The notes under the pieces are model-generated. The model saw nothing but the letters and a program-made list of their open reading frames with translations. It did no database searches and had not been told where the DNA came from. Shown one piece after another: positions 48,590-62,500 of a stretch of 64,000 nt of DNA (positions are counted from its first letter, which is position 1; each line of letters begins with the position of its first letter). The translations under genes were made by a program, and so were the position numbers. This stretch comes from Zhengitettix transpicula (Eukaryota; Arthropoda; Insecta; Orthoptera; Tetrigidae): NCBI GenBank assembly GCA_037074705.1, contig JAYJMR010000049.1, forward strand, positions 107,244-171,243. The letters are read 5' to 3'.

Positions 48590-49599
48590 ATTTGAAGATT
48601 CTTGGTTGGTGAAATTCCAAACTTGTCGTCGAAACGTCGAAATATTACGATATATTAATTAATATTAATGGATTAAGATTTTAGAAGTGCAGGTTTGAGT
48701 AATTTTTATAAAGAACGAGTCATTTATTATGAAATAAGACTTTGTTATTTGAAGATTCCAAACTTGTCGTCGAAACGTCGAAATATTACGATATATTAAT
48801 TAATATTAATGGATTAAGATTTTAGAAGTGCTGGTTTGAGTAATTTTTATAAAGAACGAGTCATTTATTATGAAATAAGACTTTGTTATTTGAAGATTCT
48901 TGGTTGGTGAAATTCCAAACTTGTCGTCGAAACATCGAAATATTGGGATATATTAATTAATATTAATAGATTAAGATTTTAGAAGTGCAGGTTTGAGTAA
49001 TTTTTATAAAGAACGAGTCATTTATTATGAAATAAGACTTTGTTATTTGAAGATTCTTGGTTGGTGAAAAAGGATTAAGATTTTAGAAGTGCTGGTTTGA
49101 GTAATTTTTATAAAGAACGAGTCATTTATTATGAAATAAGACTTTGTTATTTGAAGATTCTTGGTTGGTGAAATTCCAAACTTGTCGTCGAAACGTCGAA
49201 ATATTACGATATATTAATTAATATTAATGGATGAAGATTTTAGAAGTGCTGGTTTGAGTAATTTTTATAAAGAACGAATCATTTATTATGAAATAAGACT
49301 TTGTTATTTGAAGATTCTTGGTTGGTGAAATTCCAAACTTGTCGTCGAAACGTCGAAATATTACGATATATTAATTAATATTAATGGATTAAGATTTTAG
49401 AAGTGCAGGTTTGAGTAATTTTTATAAAGAACGAGTCATTTATTATGAAATAAGACTTTGTTATTTGAAGATTCTTGGTTGGTGAAATTCCAAACTTGTC
49501 GTCGAAACGTCGAAATATTACGATATATTAATTAATATTAATGGATTAAGATTTTAGAAGTGCAGGTTTGAGTAATTTTTATAAAGAACGAGTCATTTA

Positions 49600-52500
49600 T
49601 TATGAAATAAGACTTTGTTATTTGAAGATTTTTTGTTGGTGAAATTCCAAACTTGTCGTCGAAACGTCGAAATATTACGATATATGAATTAATATTAATG
49701 GATTAAGATTTTAGAAGTGCAGGTTTGAGTAATTTTTATAAAGAACGAGTCATTTATTATGAAATAAGACTTTGTTATTTGAAGATTCTTGGTTGGTGAA
49801 ATTCCAAACTTGTCGTCGAAACGTCGAAATATTACGATATATTAATTAATATTAATGGATTAAGATTTTAGAAGTGCAGGTTTGAGTAATTTTTATAAAG
49901 AACGAGTCATTTATTATGAAATAAGACTTTGTTATTTGAAGATTCTTGGTTGGTGAAATTCCAAACTTGTCGTCGAAACGTCGAAATATTACGATATATT
50001 AATTAATATTAATAGATTAAGATTTTAGAAGTGCAGGTTTGACTAATTTTTAAAAAGAACGAGTCATTTATTATGAAATAAGACTTTGTTATTTGAAGGT
50101 TCTTGGTTGGTGAAATTCCAAACTTGTCGTCGAAACGTCGAAATATTTTGATATATTAATTAATATTAATAGATTAAGATTTTAGAAGTGCTGGTTTGAG
50201 TAATTTTTATAAAGAACGAGTCATTTATTATGAAATAAGACTTTGTTATTTGAAGATTCTTGGTTGGTGAAATTCCAAACTTGTCGTCGAAACGTCGAAA
50301 TATTACGATATATTAATTAATATTAATAGATTAAGATTTTAGAAGTGCAGGTTTGAGTAATTTTTAAAAAGAACGAGTCATTTATTATGAAATAAGACTT
50401 TGTTATTTGAAGATTCTTGGTTGGTGAAATTCCAAACTTGTCGTCGATACGTCGAAATATTACGATATATTAATTAATATTAATGGATTAAGATTTTAGA
50501 AGTGCAGGTTTGAGTAATTTTTATAAAGAACGAGTCATTTATTATGAAATAAGACTTTGTTATTTGAAGATTCTTGGTTGGTGAAATTCCAAACTTGTCG
50601 TCGAAACGTCGAAATATTACGATATATTAATTAATATTAATGGATTAAGATTTTAGAAGTGCAGGTTTGAGTAATTTTTATAAAGAACGAGTCATTTATT
50701 ATGAAATAAGACTTTGTTATTTGAAGATTTTTTGTTGGTGAAATTCCAAACTTGTCGTCGAAACGTCGAAATATTACGATATATGAATTAATATTAATGG
50801 ATTAAGATTTTAGAAGTGCAGGTTTGAGTAATTTTTATAAAGAACGAGTCATTTATTATGAAATAAGACTTTGTTATTTGAAGATTCTTGGTTGGTGAAA
50901 TTCCAAACTTGTCGTCGAAACGTCGAAATATTACGATATATTAATTAATATTAATGGATTAAGATTTTAGAAGTGCAGGTTTGAGTAATTTTTATAAAGA
51001 ACGAGTCATTTATTATGAAATAAGACTTTGTTATTTGAAGATTCTTGGTTGGTGAAATTCCAAACTTGTCGTCGAAACGTCGAAATATTACGATATATTA
51101 ATTAATATTAAAAGATTAAGATTTTAGAAGTGCAGGTTTGACTAATTTTTAAAAAGAACGAGTCATTTATTATGAAATAAGAGTTTGTTATTTGAAGGTT
51201 CTTGGTTGGTGAAATTCCAAACTTGTCGTCGAAACGTCGAAATATTACGATATATTAATTAATATTAATAGATTAAGATTTTAGAAGTGCTGGTTTGAGT
51301 AATTTTTATAAAGAACGAGTCATTTATTATGAAATAAGACTTTGTTATTTGAAGATTCTTGGTTGGTGAAATTCCAAACTTGTCGTCGAAACGTCGAAAT
51401 ATTAAGATATATTAATTAATATTAATAGATTAAGATTTTAGAAGTGCAGGTTTGAGTAATTTTTATAAAGAACGAGTCATTTATTATGAAATAAGACGTT
51501 GTTATTTGAAAACTCTTGGTTGGTGAAATTCCAAACTTGTCGTCGAAACGTCGAAATATTACGATATATTAATTAATATTAATGGATTATGATTTTAGAA
51601 GTGCAGGATTGAGTAATTTTTATAAAGAACGAGTCATTTATTATGAAATAAGACTTTGTTATTTGAAGATTCTTGGTTGGTGAAATTCCAAACTTGTCGT
51701 CGAAACGTCGAAATATTACGATATATTAATTAATATTAATAGATTAAGATTTTAGAAGTACAGGTTTGACTAATTTTTAAAAAGAACGAGTCATTTATTA
51801 TGAAATAAGACTTTGTTATTTGAAGGTTCTTGGTTGGTGAAATTCCAAACTTGTCGTCGAAACGTCTAAATATTTTGATATATTAATTAATATTAATAGA
51901 TTAAGATTTTAGAAGTGCTGGTTTGAGTAATTTTTATAAAGAACGAGTCATTTATTATGAAATAAGACTTTGTTATTTGAAGATTTTTTGTTGGTGAAAT
52001 TCCAAACTTGTCGTCGAAACGTCGAAATATTACGATATATTAATTAATATTAATGGATTAAGATTTTAGAAGTGCAGGTTTGAGTAATTTTTATAAAGAA
52101 CGAGTCATTTATTATGAAATAAGACTTTGTTATTTGAAGATTCTTGGTTGGTGAAATTCCAAACTTGTCGTCGAAACGTCGAAATATTACGATATATTAA
52201 TTAATATTAATGGATTAAGATTTTAGAAGTGCAGGTTTGAGTAATTTTTATAAAGAACGAGTCATTTATTATGAAATAAGACTTTGTTATTTGAAGATTC
52301 TTGGTTGGTGAAATTCCAAACTTGTCGTCGAAACGTCGAAATATTACGATATATTAATTAATATTAATAGATTAAGATTTTAGAAGTGCAGGTTTGACTA
52401 ATTTTTAAAAAGAACGAGTCATTTATTATGAAATAAGACTTTGTTATTTGAAGGTTCTTGGTTGGTGAAATTCCAAACTTGTCGTCGAAACGTCGAAATA

Positions 52501-52640
52501 TTTTGATATATTAATTAATATTAATAGATTAAGATTTTAGAAGTGCTGGTTTGAGTAATTTTTATAAAGAACGAGTCATTTATTATGAAATAAGACTTTG
52601 TTATTTGAAGATTCTTGGTTGGTGAAATTCCAAACTTGTC
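49600..52640 (+). repeat. 7-monomer and 4-monomer higher-order blocks
   Basis: ttttgttggt occurs at 49631 and 50730, and gactaattttt with gaaggttcttgg at 50041 and 51140; both offsets are 1099 bp, exactly 7 monomers. The gactaattttt marker then recurs at 51768 and 52396, each 628 bp on, exactly 4 monomers. Confidence 0.85.
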
Positions 52641-55600
52641 GTCGAAACGTCGAAATATTAAGATATATTAATTAATATTAATAGATTAAGATTTTAGAAG
52701 TGCAGGTTTGAGTAATTTTTATAAAGAACGAGTCATTTATTATGAAATAAGACTTTGTTATTTGAAGACTCTTGGTTGGTGAAATTCCAAACTTGTCGTC
52801 GAAACGTCGAAATATTACGATATATTAATTAATATTAATGGATTATGATTTTAGAAGTGCAGGTTTGAGTAATTTTTATAAAGAACGAGTCATTTATTAT
52901 GAAATAAGACTTTGTTATTTGAAGATTCTTGGTTGGTGAAATTCCAAACTTGTCGTCGAAACGTCGAAATATTGGGATATATTAATTAATATTAATGGAT
53001 TAAGATTTTAGAAGTGCAGGTTTGAGTAATTTTTATAAAGAACGAGTCATTTATTATGAAATAAGACTTTGTTATTTGAAGATTCTTGGTTGGTGAAATT
53101 CCAAACGTGTCGTCGAAACGTAGAAATATTGGGATATATTAATTAATATTAATAGATTAAGATTTTAAAAGTGCAGGTTTGACTCATTTTTATAAAGAAC
53201 GAGTCATTTATTATGAAATAAGACTTTGTTATTTGAAGATTCTTGGTTGGTGAAATTCCAAACTTGTCGTCGAAACGTCGAAATATTTTGATATATTAAT
53301 TAATATTAATAGATTAAGATTTTAGAAGTGCAGGTTTGAGTAATTTTTATAAAAAACGAATCATTTATTATGAAATAAGACTTTGTTATTTGAAGATTCT
53401 TGGTTGGTGAAATTCCAAACTTGTCGTCGAAACGTCGAAATATTATGATATATTAATAAGTATTAATAGATTAAGATTTTAGAAGTGCTGGTTTGAGTAA
53501 TTTTAATAAAGAACGAATCATTTATTATGAAATAAGACTTTGTTATTTGAAGATTCTTGGTTGGTGAAATTCCAAACTTGTCGTCGAAACGTCGAAATAT
53601 TATGATATATTAATTAATATTAATAGATTAAGATTTTAGAAGTGCAGGTTTGAGTAATTTTTATAAAGAACGAGTCATTTATTATGAAATAAGACTTTGT
53701 TATTTGAAGATTCTTGGTTGGTGAAATTCCAAACTTGTCGTCGAAACGTCGAAATATTACGATATATTAATTAATATTAATTGATTAAGATTTTAGAAGT
53801 GCAGGTTTGAGTAATTTTTATAAAGAACGAATCATTTATTATGAAATAAGACTTTGTTATTTGAAGATTCTTGGTTGGTGAAATTCTAAACTTGTCGTCG
53901 AAACGTCGAAATATTATGATATATTAATTAATATTAATAGATTAAGATTTTAGAAGTGCAGGTTTGAGTAATTTTTATAAAGAACGAATCATTTATTATG
54001 AAATAAGACTTTGTTATTTGAAGATTCTTGGTTGGTGAAATTCCAAACTTGTCGTCGAAACGTCGAAATATTATGATATATTAATTAGTATTAATAGATT
54101 AAGATTTTAGAAGTGCTGGTTTGAGTAATTTTTATAAAGAACGAGTCATTTATTATGAAATAAGACTTTGTTATTTAAAGATTCTTGGTTGGTGAAATTC
54201 CAAACTTGTCGTCGAAACGTCGAAATATTGGGATATATTAATTAATATTAATAGATTAAGATTTTAAAAGTGCAGGTTTGACTAATTTTTATAAAGAACG
54301 AGTCATTTATTATGAAATAAGACTTTGTTATTTGAAGATTCTTGGTTGGTGAAATTCCAAACTTGTCGTCGAAACGTCGAAATATTACGATATATTAATT
54401 AATATTAATGGATTAAGATTTTAGAAGTGCAGGTTTGAGTAATTTTTATAAAGAACGAGTCATTTATTATGAAATAAGACTTTGTTATTTGAAGATTCTT
54501 GGTTGGTGAAATTCCAAACTTGTCGTCGAAACGTCGAAATATTGGGAAATATTAATTAATATTAATAGATTAAGATTTTAAAACTGCAGGTTTGACTAAT
54601 TTTTATAAAGAACGAGTCATTTATTATGAAATATGACTTTGTTATTTGAAGATTCTTGGTTGGTGAAATTCCAAACTTGTCGTCGAAACGTCGAAATATT
54701 ACGATATATTAATTAATATTAATAGATTAAGATTTTAGAAGTGCAGGTTTGAGTAATTTTTATAAAGAACGAATCATTTATTATGAAAAAAGACTTTGTT
54801 ATTGGAAGATTCTTGGTTGGTGAAATTCCAAACTTGTCGTCGAAACGTCGAAATATTACGATATATTAATTAATATTAATAGATTAAGATTTTAGAAGTG
54901 CAGGTTTGACTAATTTTTAAAAAGAACGAGTCATTTATTATGAAATAAGACTTTGATATTTGAAGATTCTTGGTTGGTGAAATTCCAAACTTGTCGTCGA
55001 AACGTCGAAATATTTTGATATATTAATTAATATTAATAGATTAAGATTTTAGAAGTGCTGGTTTGAGTAATCTTTATAAAGAACGAGTCATTTATTATGA
55101 AATAAGACTTTGTTATTTGAAGATTCTTGGTTGGTGAAATTCCAAACTTGTCGTCGAAACGTCGAAATATTACGATATATTAATTAATATTAATGGATTA
55201 AGATTTTAGAAGTGCAGGTTTGATTAATTTTTATAAAGAACGAATCATTTATTATGAAATAAGACTTTGTTATTTGAAGATTCTTGGTTGGTGAAATTCC
55301 AAACTTGTCGTCGAAACGTCGAAATATTACGATATATTAATTAATATAATGGATTAAGATTTTAGAAGTGCAGGTTTGAGTAATTTTTATAAAGAACGAA
55401 TCATTTATTATGAAATAAGACTTTGTTATTTGAAGATTCTTGGTTGGTGAAATTCCAAACTTGTCGTCGAAACGTCGAAATATTACGATATATTAATTAA
55501 TATTAATGGATTAAGATTTTAGAAGTGCAGGTTTGAGTAATTTTTATAAAGAACGAGTCATTAATTATGAAATAAGACTTTGTTATTTGAAGATTCTTGG

Positions 55601-56499
55601 TTGGTGAAATTCCAAACTTGTCGTCGAAACGTCGAAATATTACGATATATTAATTAATATTAATAGATTAAGATTTTAGAAGTGCTGGTTTGACTAATTT
55701 TTAAAAAGAACGAGTCATTTATTATGAAATAAGACTTTGTTATTTGAAGATTCTTGGTTGGTGAAATTCCAAACTTGTTGTCGAAACGTCGAAATATTTT
55801 GATATATTAATTAATATTAATAGATTAAGATTTTAGAAGTGCTGGTTTGAGTAATTTTTATAAAGAACGAGTCATTTATTATGAAATAAGACTTTGTTAT
55901 TTGAAGATTCATGGTTGGTGAAATTCCAAACTTGTCGTCGAAACGTCGAAATATTACGATATATTAATTAATATTAATGGATTAAGATTTTAGAAGTGCA
56001 GGTTTGAGTAATTTTTATAAAGAACGAGTCATTTATTATGAAATAAGACTTTGTTATTTGAAGATTCTTGGTTGGTGAAATTCCAAACTTGTCGTCGAAA
56101 CGTCGAAATATTACGATATAATAATTAATATTAATGGATTAAGATTTTAGAAGTGCAGGTTTGAGTAATTTTTATAAAGAACGAGTCATTTATTATGAAA
56201 TAAGACTTTGTTATTTGAAGATTCTTGGTTGGTGAAATTCCAAACTTGTCGTCGAAACGTCGAAATATTACGATATATTAATTAATATTAATGGATTAAG
56301 ATTTTAGAAGTGCAGGTTTGAGTAATTTTTATAAAGAACGAGTCATTTATTATGAAATAAGACTTTGTTATTTGAAGATTCTTGGTTGGTGAAATTCCAA
56401 ACTTGTCGTCGAAACGTCGAAATATTTTGATATATTAATTAATATTAATAGATTAAGATTTTAGAAGTGCAGGTTTGAGTAATTTTTATAAAGAACGAA

Positions 56500-59400
56500 T
56501 CATTTATTATGAAATAAGACTTTGTTATTTGAAGATTCTTGGTTGGTGAAATACCAAACTTGTCGTCGAAACGTCGAAATATTATGATATATTAATTAGT
56601 ATTAATAGATTAAGATTTTAGAAGTGCTGGTATGAGTAATTTTTATAAAGAACGAGTCATTTATTATGAAATAAGACTTTGTTATTTGAAGATTCTTGGT
56701 TGGTGAAATTCCAAACTTGTCGTCGAAACGTCGAAATATTACGATATATTAATTAATATTAATGGATTAAGATTTTAAAAGTGCAGGTTTGAGTAATTTT
56801 TATAAAGAACGAATCATTTATTATGAAATAAGACTTTGTTATTTGAAGATTCTTGGTTGGTGAAATTCCAAACTTGTCGTCGAAACGTCGAAATATTACG
56901 ATATATTAATTAATATTAATAGATTAAGATTTTAGAAGTGCAGGTTTGACTAATTTTTATAAAGAACGAGTCATTTATTATGAAATAAGACTTTGTTATT
57001 TGAAGATTCTTGGTTGGTGAAATTCCAAACTTGTCGTCGAAACGTCGAAATATTACGATGTATTAATTAATATTAATGGATTAAGATTTTAGAAGTGCAG
57101 GTTTGAGTAATTTTTATAAAGAACGAGTCATTTATTCTGAAATAAGACTTTGTTATTTGAAGATTCTTGGTTGGTGAAATTCCAAACTTGTCGTCGAAAC
57201 GTCGAAATATTACGATATATTAATTAATATTAATAGATTAAGATTTTAGAAGTGCAGGTTTGAGTAATTTTTATAAAGAACGAATCATTTATTATGAAAT
57301 AAGACTTTGTTATTTGAAGATTCTTGGTTGGTGAAATTCCAAACTTGTCGTCGAAACGTCGAAATATTACGATATATTAATTAATATTAATAGATTAAGA
57401 TTTTAGAAGTGCAGGTTTGACTAATTTTTAAAAAGAACGAGTCATTTATTATGAAATAAGACTTTGTTATTTGAAGATTCTTGGTTCGTGAAATTCCAAA
57501 CTTGTCGTCTAAACGTCGAAATATTTTGATATATTAATTAATATTAATAGATTAAGATTTTAGAAGTGCTGGTTTGAGTAATTTTTATAAAGAACGAGTC
57601 ATTTATTATGAAATAAGACTTTGTTATTTGAAGATTCTTGGTTGGTGAAATTCCAAACTTGTCGTCGAAACGTCGAAATATTACGATATATTAACTAATA
57701 TTAATGGATTAAGATTTTAGAAGTGCAGGTTTGAGTAATTTTTATAAAGAACGAGTCATTTATTATGAAATAAGACTTTGTTATTTGAAGATTCTTGGTT
57801 GGTGAAATTCCAAACTTGTCGTCGAAACGTTGAAATATTACGATATATTAATTAATATTAATGGATTAAGATTTTAGAAGTGCAGGTTTGAGTAATTTTT
57901 ATAAAGAACGAGTCATTTATTATGAAATAAGACTTTGTTATTTGAAGATTCTTGGTTGGTGAAATTCCAAACTTGTCGTCGAAACGTCGAAATATTACGA
58001 TGTATTAATTAATATTAATGGATTAAGATTTTAGAAGTGCAGGTTTGAGTAATTTTTATAAAGAACGAGTCATTTATTATGAAATAAGACTTTGTTATTT
58101 GAAGATTCTTGGTTGGTGAAATTCCAAACTTGTCGTCGAAACGTCGAAATATTACGATATATTAAATAATATTAATGGATTAAGATTTTAGAAGTGCAGG
58201 TTTGAGTAATTTTTATAAAGAACGAGTCATTTATTATGAAATAAGACTTTGTTATTTGAAGATTCTTGGTTGGTGAAATTCCAAACTTGTTGTCGAAACG
58301 TCGAAATATTACGATATATTAATTAATATTAATGGATTAAGATTTTAGAAGTGCTGGTTTGAGTAATTTTTATAAAGAACGAGTCATTTATTATGAAATA
58401 AGACTTTGTTATTTGAAGATTCTTGGTTGGTGAAATTCCAAACTTGTCGTCGAAACGTCGAAATATTACGATATATTAACTAATATTAATGGATTAAGAT
58501 TTTAGAAGTGCAGGTTTAAGTAATTTTTATAAAGAACGAGTCATTTATTATGAAATAAGACTTTGTTATTTGAAGATTCTTGGTTGGTGAAATTCCAAAC
58601 TTGTCGTCGAAACGTCGAAATATTACGATATATTAATTAATATTAATGGATTAAGATTTTAGAAGTGCAGGTTTGAGTAATTTTTATAAAGAACGAATCA
58701 TTTATTATGAAATAAGACTTTGTTATTTGAAGATTCTTGGTTGGTGAAATTCCAAACTTGTCGTCGAAACGTCGAAATATTACGATATATTAATTAATAT
58801 TAATGGATTAAGATTTTAGAAGTGCAGGTTTGAGTAATTTTTATAAAGAACGAATCATTTATTATGAAATAAGACTTTGTTATTTGAAGATTCTTGGTTG
58901 GTGAAATTCCAAACTTGTCGTCGAAACGTCGAAATATTACGATATATTAATTAATATTAATGGATTAAGATTTTAGAAGTGCAGGTTTGAGTAATTTTTA
59001 TAAAGAACGAGTCATTTATTATGAAATAAGACTTTGTTATTTGAAGATTCTTGGTTGGTGAAATTCCAAACTTGTCGTCGAAACGTCGAAATATTACGAT
59101 ATATTAATTAATATTAATAGATTAAGATTTTAGAAGTGCTGGTTTGACTAATTTTTAAAAGAACGAGTCATTTATTATGAAATAAGACTTTGTTATTTGA
59201 AGATTCTTGGTTGGTGAAATTCCAAACTTGTCGTCGAAACGTCGAAATATTTTGATATATTAATTAATATTAATAGATTAAGATTTTAGAAGTGCTGGTT
59301 TGAGTAATTTTTATAAAGAACGAGTCATTTATTATGAAATAAGACTTTGTTATTTGAAGATTCTTGGTTGGTGAAATTCCAAACTTGTCGTCGAAACGTC

Positions 59401-62400
59401 GAAATATTACGATATATTAATTAATATTAATGGATTAAGATTTTAGAAGTGCAGGTTTGAGTAATTTTTATAAAGAACGAGTCATTTATTATGAAATAAG
59501 ACTTTGTTATTTGAAGATTCTTGGTTGGTGAAATTCCAAACTTGTCGTCGAAACGTCGAAATATTACGATATAATAATTAATATTAATGGATTAAGATTT
59601 TAGAAGTGCAGGTTTGAGTAATTTTTATAAAGAACGAGTCATTTATTATGAAATAAGACTTTGTTATTTGAAGATTCTTGGTTGGTGAAATTCCAAACTT
59701 GTCGTCGAAACGTCGAAATATTACGATATATTAATTAATATTAATGGATTAAGATTTTAAAAGTGCAGGTTTGAGTAATTTTTATAAAGAACGAATCATT
59801 TATTATGAAATAAGACTTTGTTATTTGAAGATTCTTGGTTGGTGAAATTCCAAACTTGTCGTCGAAACGTCGAAATATTACGATATATTAATTAATATTA
59901 ATAGATTAAGATTTTAGAAGTGCAGGTTTGACTAATTTTTATAAAGAACGAGTCATTTATTATGAAATAAGACTTTGTTATTTGAAGATTCTTGGTTGGT
60001 GAAATTCCAAACTTGTCGTCGAAACGTCGAAATATTACGGTGTATTAATTAATATTAATGGATTAAGATTTTAGAAGTGCAGGTTTGAGTAATTTTTATA
60101 AAGAACGAGTCATTTATTCTGAAATAAGACTTTGTTATTTGAAGATTCTTGGTTGGTGAAATTCCAAACTTGTCGTCGAAACGTCGAAATATTACGATAT
60201 ATTAATTAATATTAATAGATTAAGATTTTAGAAGTGCAGGTTTGAGTAATTTTTATAAAGAACGAATCATTTATTATGAAATAAGACTTTGTTATTTGAA
60301 GATTCTTGGTTGGTGAAATTCCAAACTTGTCGTCGAAACGTCGAAATATTACGATATATTAATTAATATTAATAGATTAAGATTTTAGAAGTGCAGGTTT
60401 GACTAATTTTTAAAAAGAACGAGTCATTTATTATGAAATAAGACTTTGTTATTTGAAGATTCTTGGTTCGTGAAATTCCAAACTTGTCGTCTAAACGTCG
60501 AAATATTTTGATATATTAATTAATATTAATAGATTAAGATTTTAGAAGTGCTGGTTTGAGTAATTTTTATAAAGAACGAGTCATTTATTATGAAATAAGA
60601 CTTTGTTATTTGAAGATTCTTGGTTGGTGAAATTCCAAACTTGTCGTCGAAACGTCGAAATATTACGATATATTAACTAATATTAATGGATTAAGATTTT
60701 AGAAGTGCAGGTTTGAGTAATTTTTATAAAGAACGAGTCATTTATTATGAAATAAGACTTTGTTATTTGAAGATTCTTGGTTGGTGAAATTCCAAACTTG
60801 TCGTCGAAACGTTGAAATATTACGATATATTAATTAATATTAATGGATTAAGATTTTAGAAGTGCAGGTTTGAGTAATTTTTATAAAGAACGAGTCATTT
60901 ATTATGAAATAAGACTTTGTTATTTGAAGATTCTTGGTTGGTGAAATTCCAAACTTGTCGTCGAAACGTCGAAATATTACGATGTATTAATTAATATTAA
61001 TGGATTAAGATTTTAGAAGTGCAGGTTTGAGTAATTTTTATAAAGAACGAGTCATTTATTATGAAATAAGACTTTGTTATTTGAAGATTCTTGGTTGGTG
61101 AAATTCCAAACTTGTCGTCGAAACGTCGAAATATTACGATATATTAAATAATATTAATGGATTAAGATTTTAGAAGTGCAGGTTTGAGTAATTTTTATAA
61201 AGAACGAGTCATTTATTATGAAATAAGACTTTGTTATTTGAAGATTCTTGGTTGGTGAAATTCCAAACTTGTCGTCGAAACGTCGAAATATTACGATATA
61301 TTAACTAATATTAATGGATTAAGATTTTAGAAGTGCAGGTTTGAGTAATTTTTATAAAGAACGAGTCATTTATTATGAAATAAGACTTTGTTATTTGAAG
61401 ATTCTTGGTTGGTGAAATTCCAAACTTGTCGTCGAAACGTTGAAATAGTACGATATATTAATTAATATTAATGGATTAAGATTTTAGAAGTGCAGGTTTG
61501 AGTAATTTTTATAAAGAACGAGTCATTTATTATGAAATAAGACTTTGTTATTTGAAGATTCTTGGTTGGTGAAATTCCAAACTTGTCGTCGAAACGTCGA
61601 AATATTACGATATATTAATTAATATTAATGGATTAAGATTTTAGAAGTGCAGGTTTGAGTAATTTTTATAAAGAACGAGTCATTTATTATGAAATAAGAC
61701 TTTGTTATTTGAAGATTCTTGGTTGGTGAAATTCCAAACTTGTCGTCGAAACGTCGAAATATTACGATATATTAAATAATATTAATGGATTAAGATTTTA
61801 GAAGTGCAGGTTTGAGTAATTTTTATAAAGAACGAGTCATTTATTATGAAATAAGACTTTGTTATTTGAAGATTCTTGGTTGGTGAAATTCCAAACTTGT
61901 CGTCGAAACGTCGAAATATTACGATATATTAATTAATATTAATGGATTAAGATTTTAGAAGTGCAGGTTTGAGTAATTTTTATAAAGAACGAGTCATTTA
62001 TTATGAAATAAGACTTTGTTATTTGAAGATTCTTGGTTGGTGAAATTCCAAACTTGTCGTCGAAACGTCGAAATATTACGATATATTAAATAATATTAAT
62101 GGATTAAGATTTTAGAAGTGCAGGTTTGAGTAATTTTTATGAAGAACGAGTCATTTATTATGAAATAAGACTTTGTTATTTGAAGATTCTTGGTTGGTGA
62201 AATTCCAAACTTGTCGTCGAAACGTCGAAATATTACGATATATTAATTAATATTAATGGATTAAGATTTTAGAAGTGCAGGTTTGAGTAATTTTTATAAA
62301 GAACGAGTCATTTATTATGAAATAAGACTTTGTTATTTGAAGATTCTTGGTTGGTGAAATTCCAAACTTGTCGTCGAAACGTCGAAATATTACGATATAT

Positions 62401-62500
62401 TAAATAATATTAATGGATTAAGATTTTAGAAGTGCAGGTTTGAGTAATTTTTATAAAGAACGAGTCATTTATTATGAAATAAGACTTTGTTATTTGAAGA
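56500..62500 (+). repeat. Duplicated 19-monomer higher-order block (about 2.98 kb)
   Basis: Rare variants recur 2982 bp apart: gattttaaaag at 56771 and 59753, tttattctga at 57131 and 60113, and ttggttcgtg with gtctaaacg at 57481 and 60463. 19 x 157 is 2983. Shorter repeats of the acgatgtatt, cgttgaaat and ttaaataatatt variants between 57 and 63 kb show further small duplications inside and after this block. Confidence 0.85.

Noticed and set aside
48590..48596. Target-site duplication for the LTR element
   Set aside because: The left end is truncated at a different monomer phase, so no matching duplication can exist to compare.
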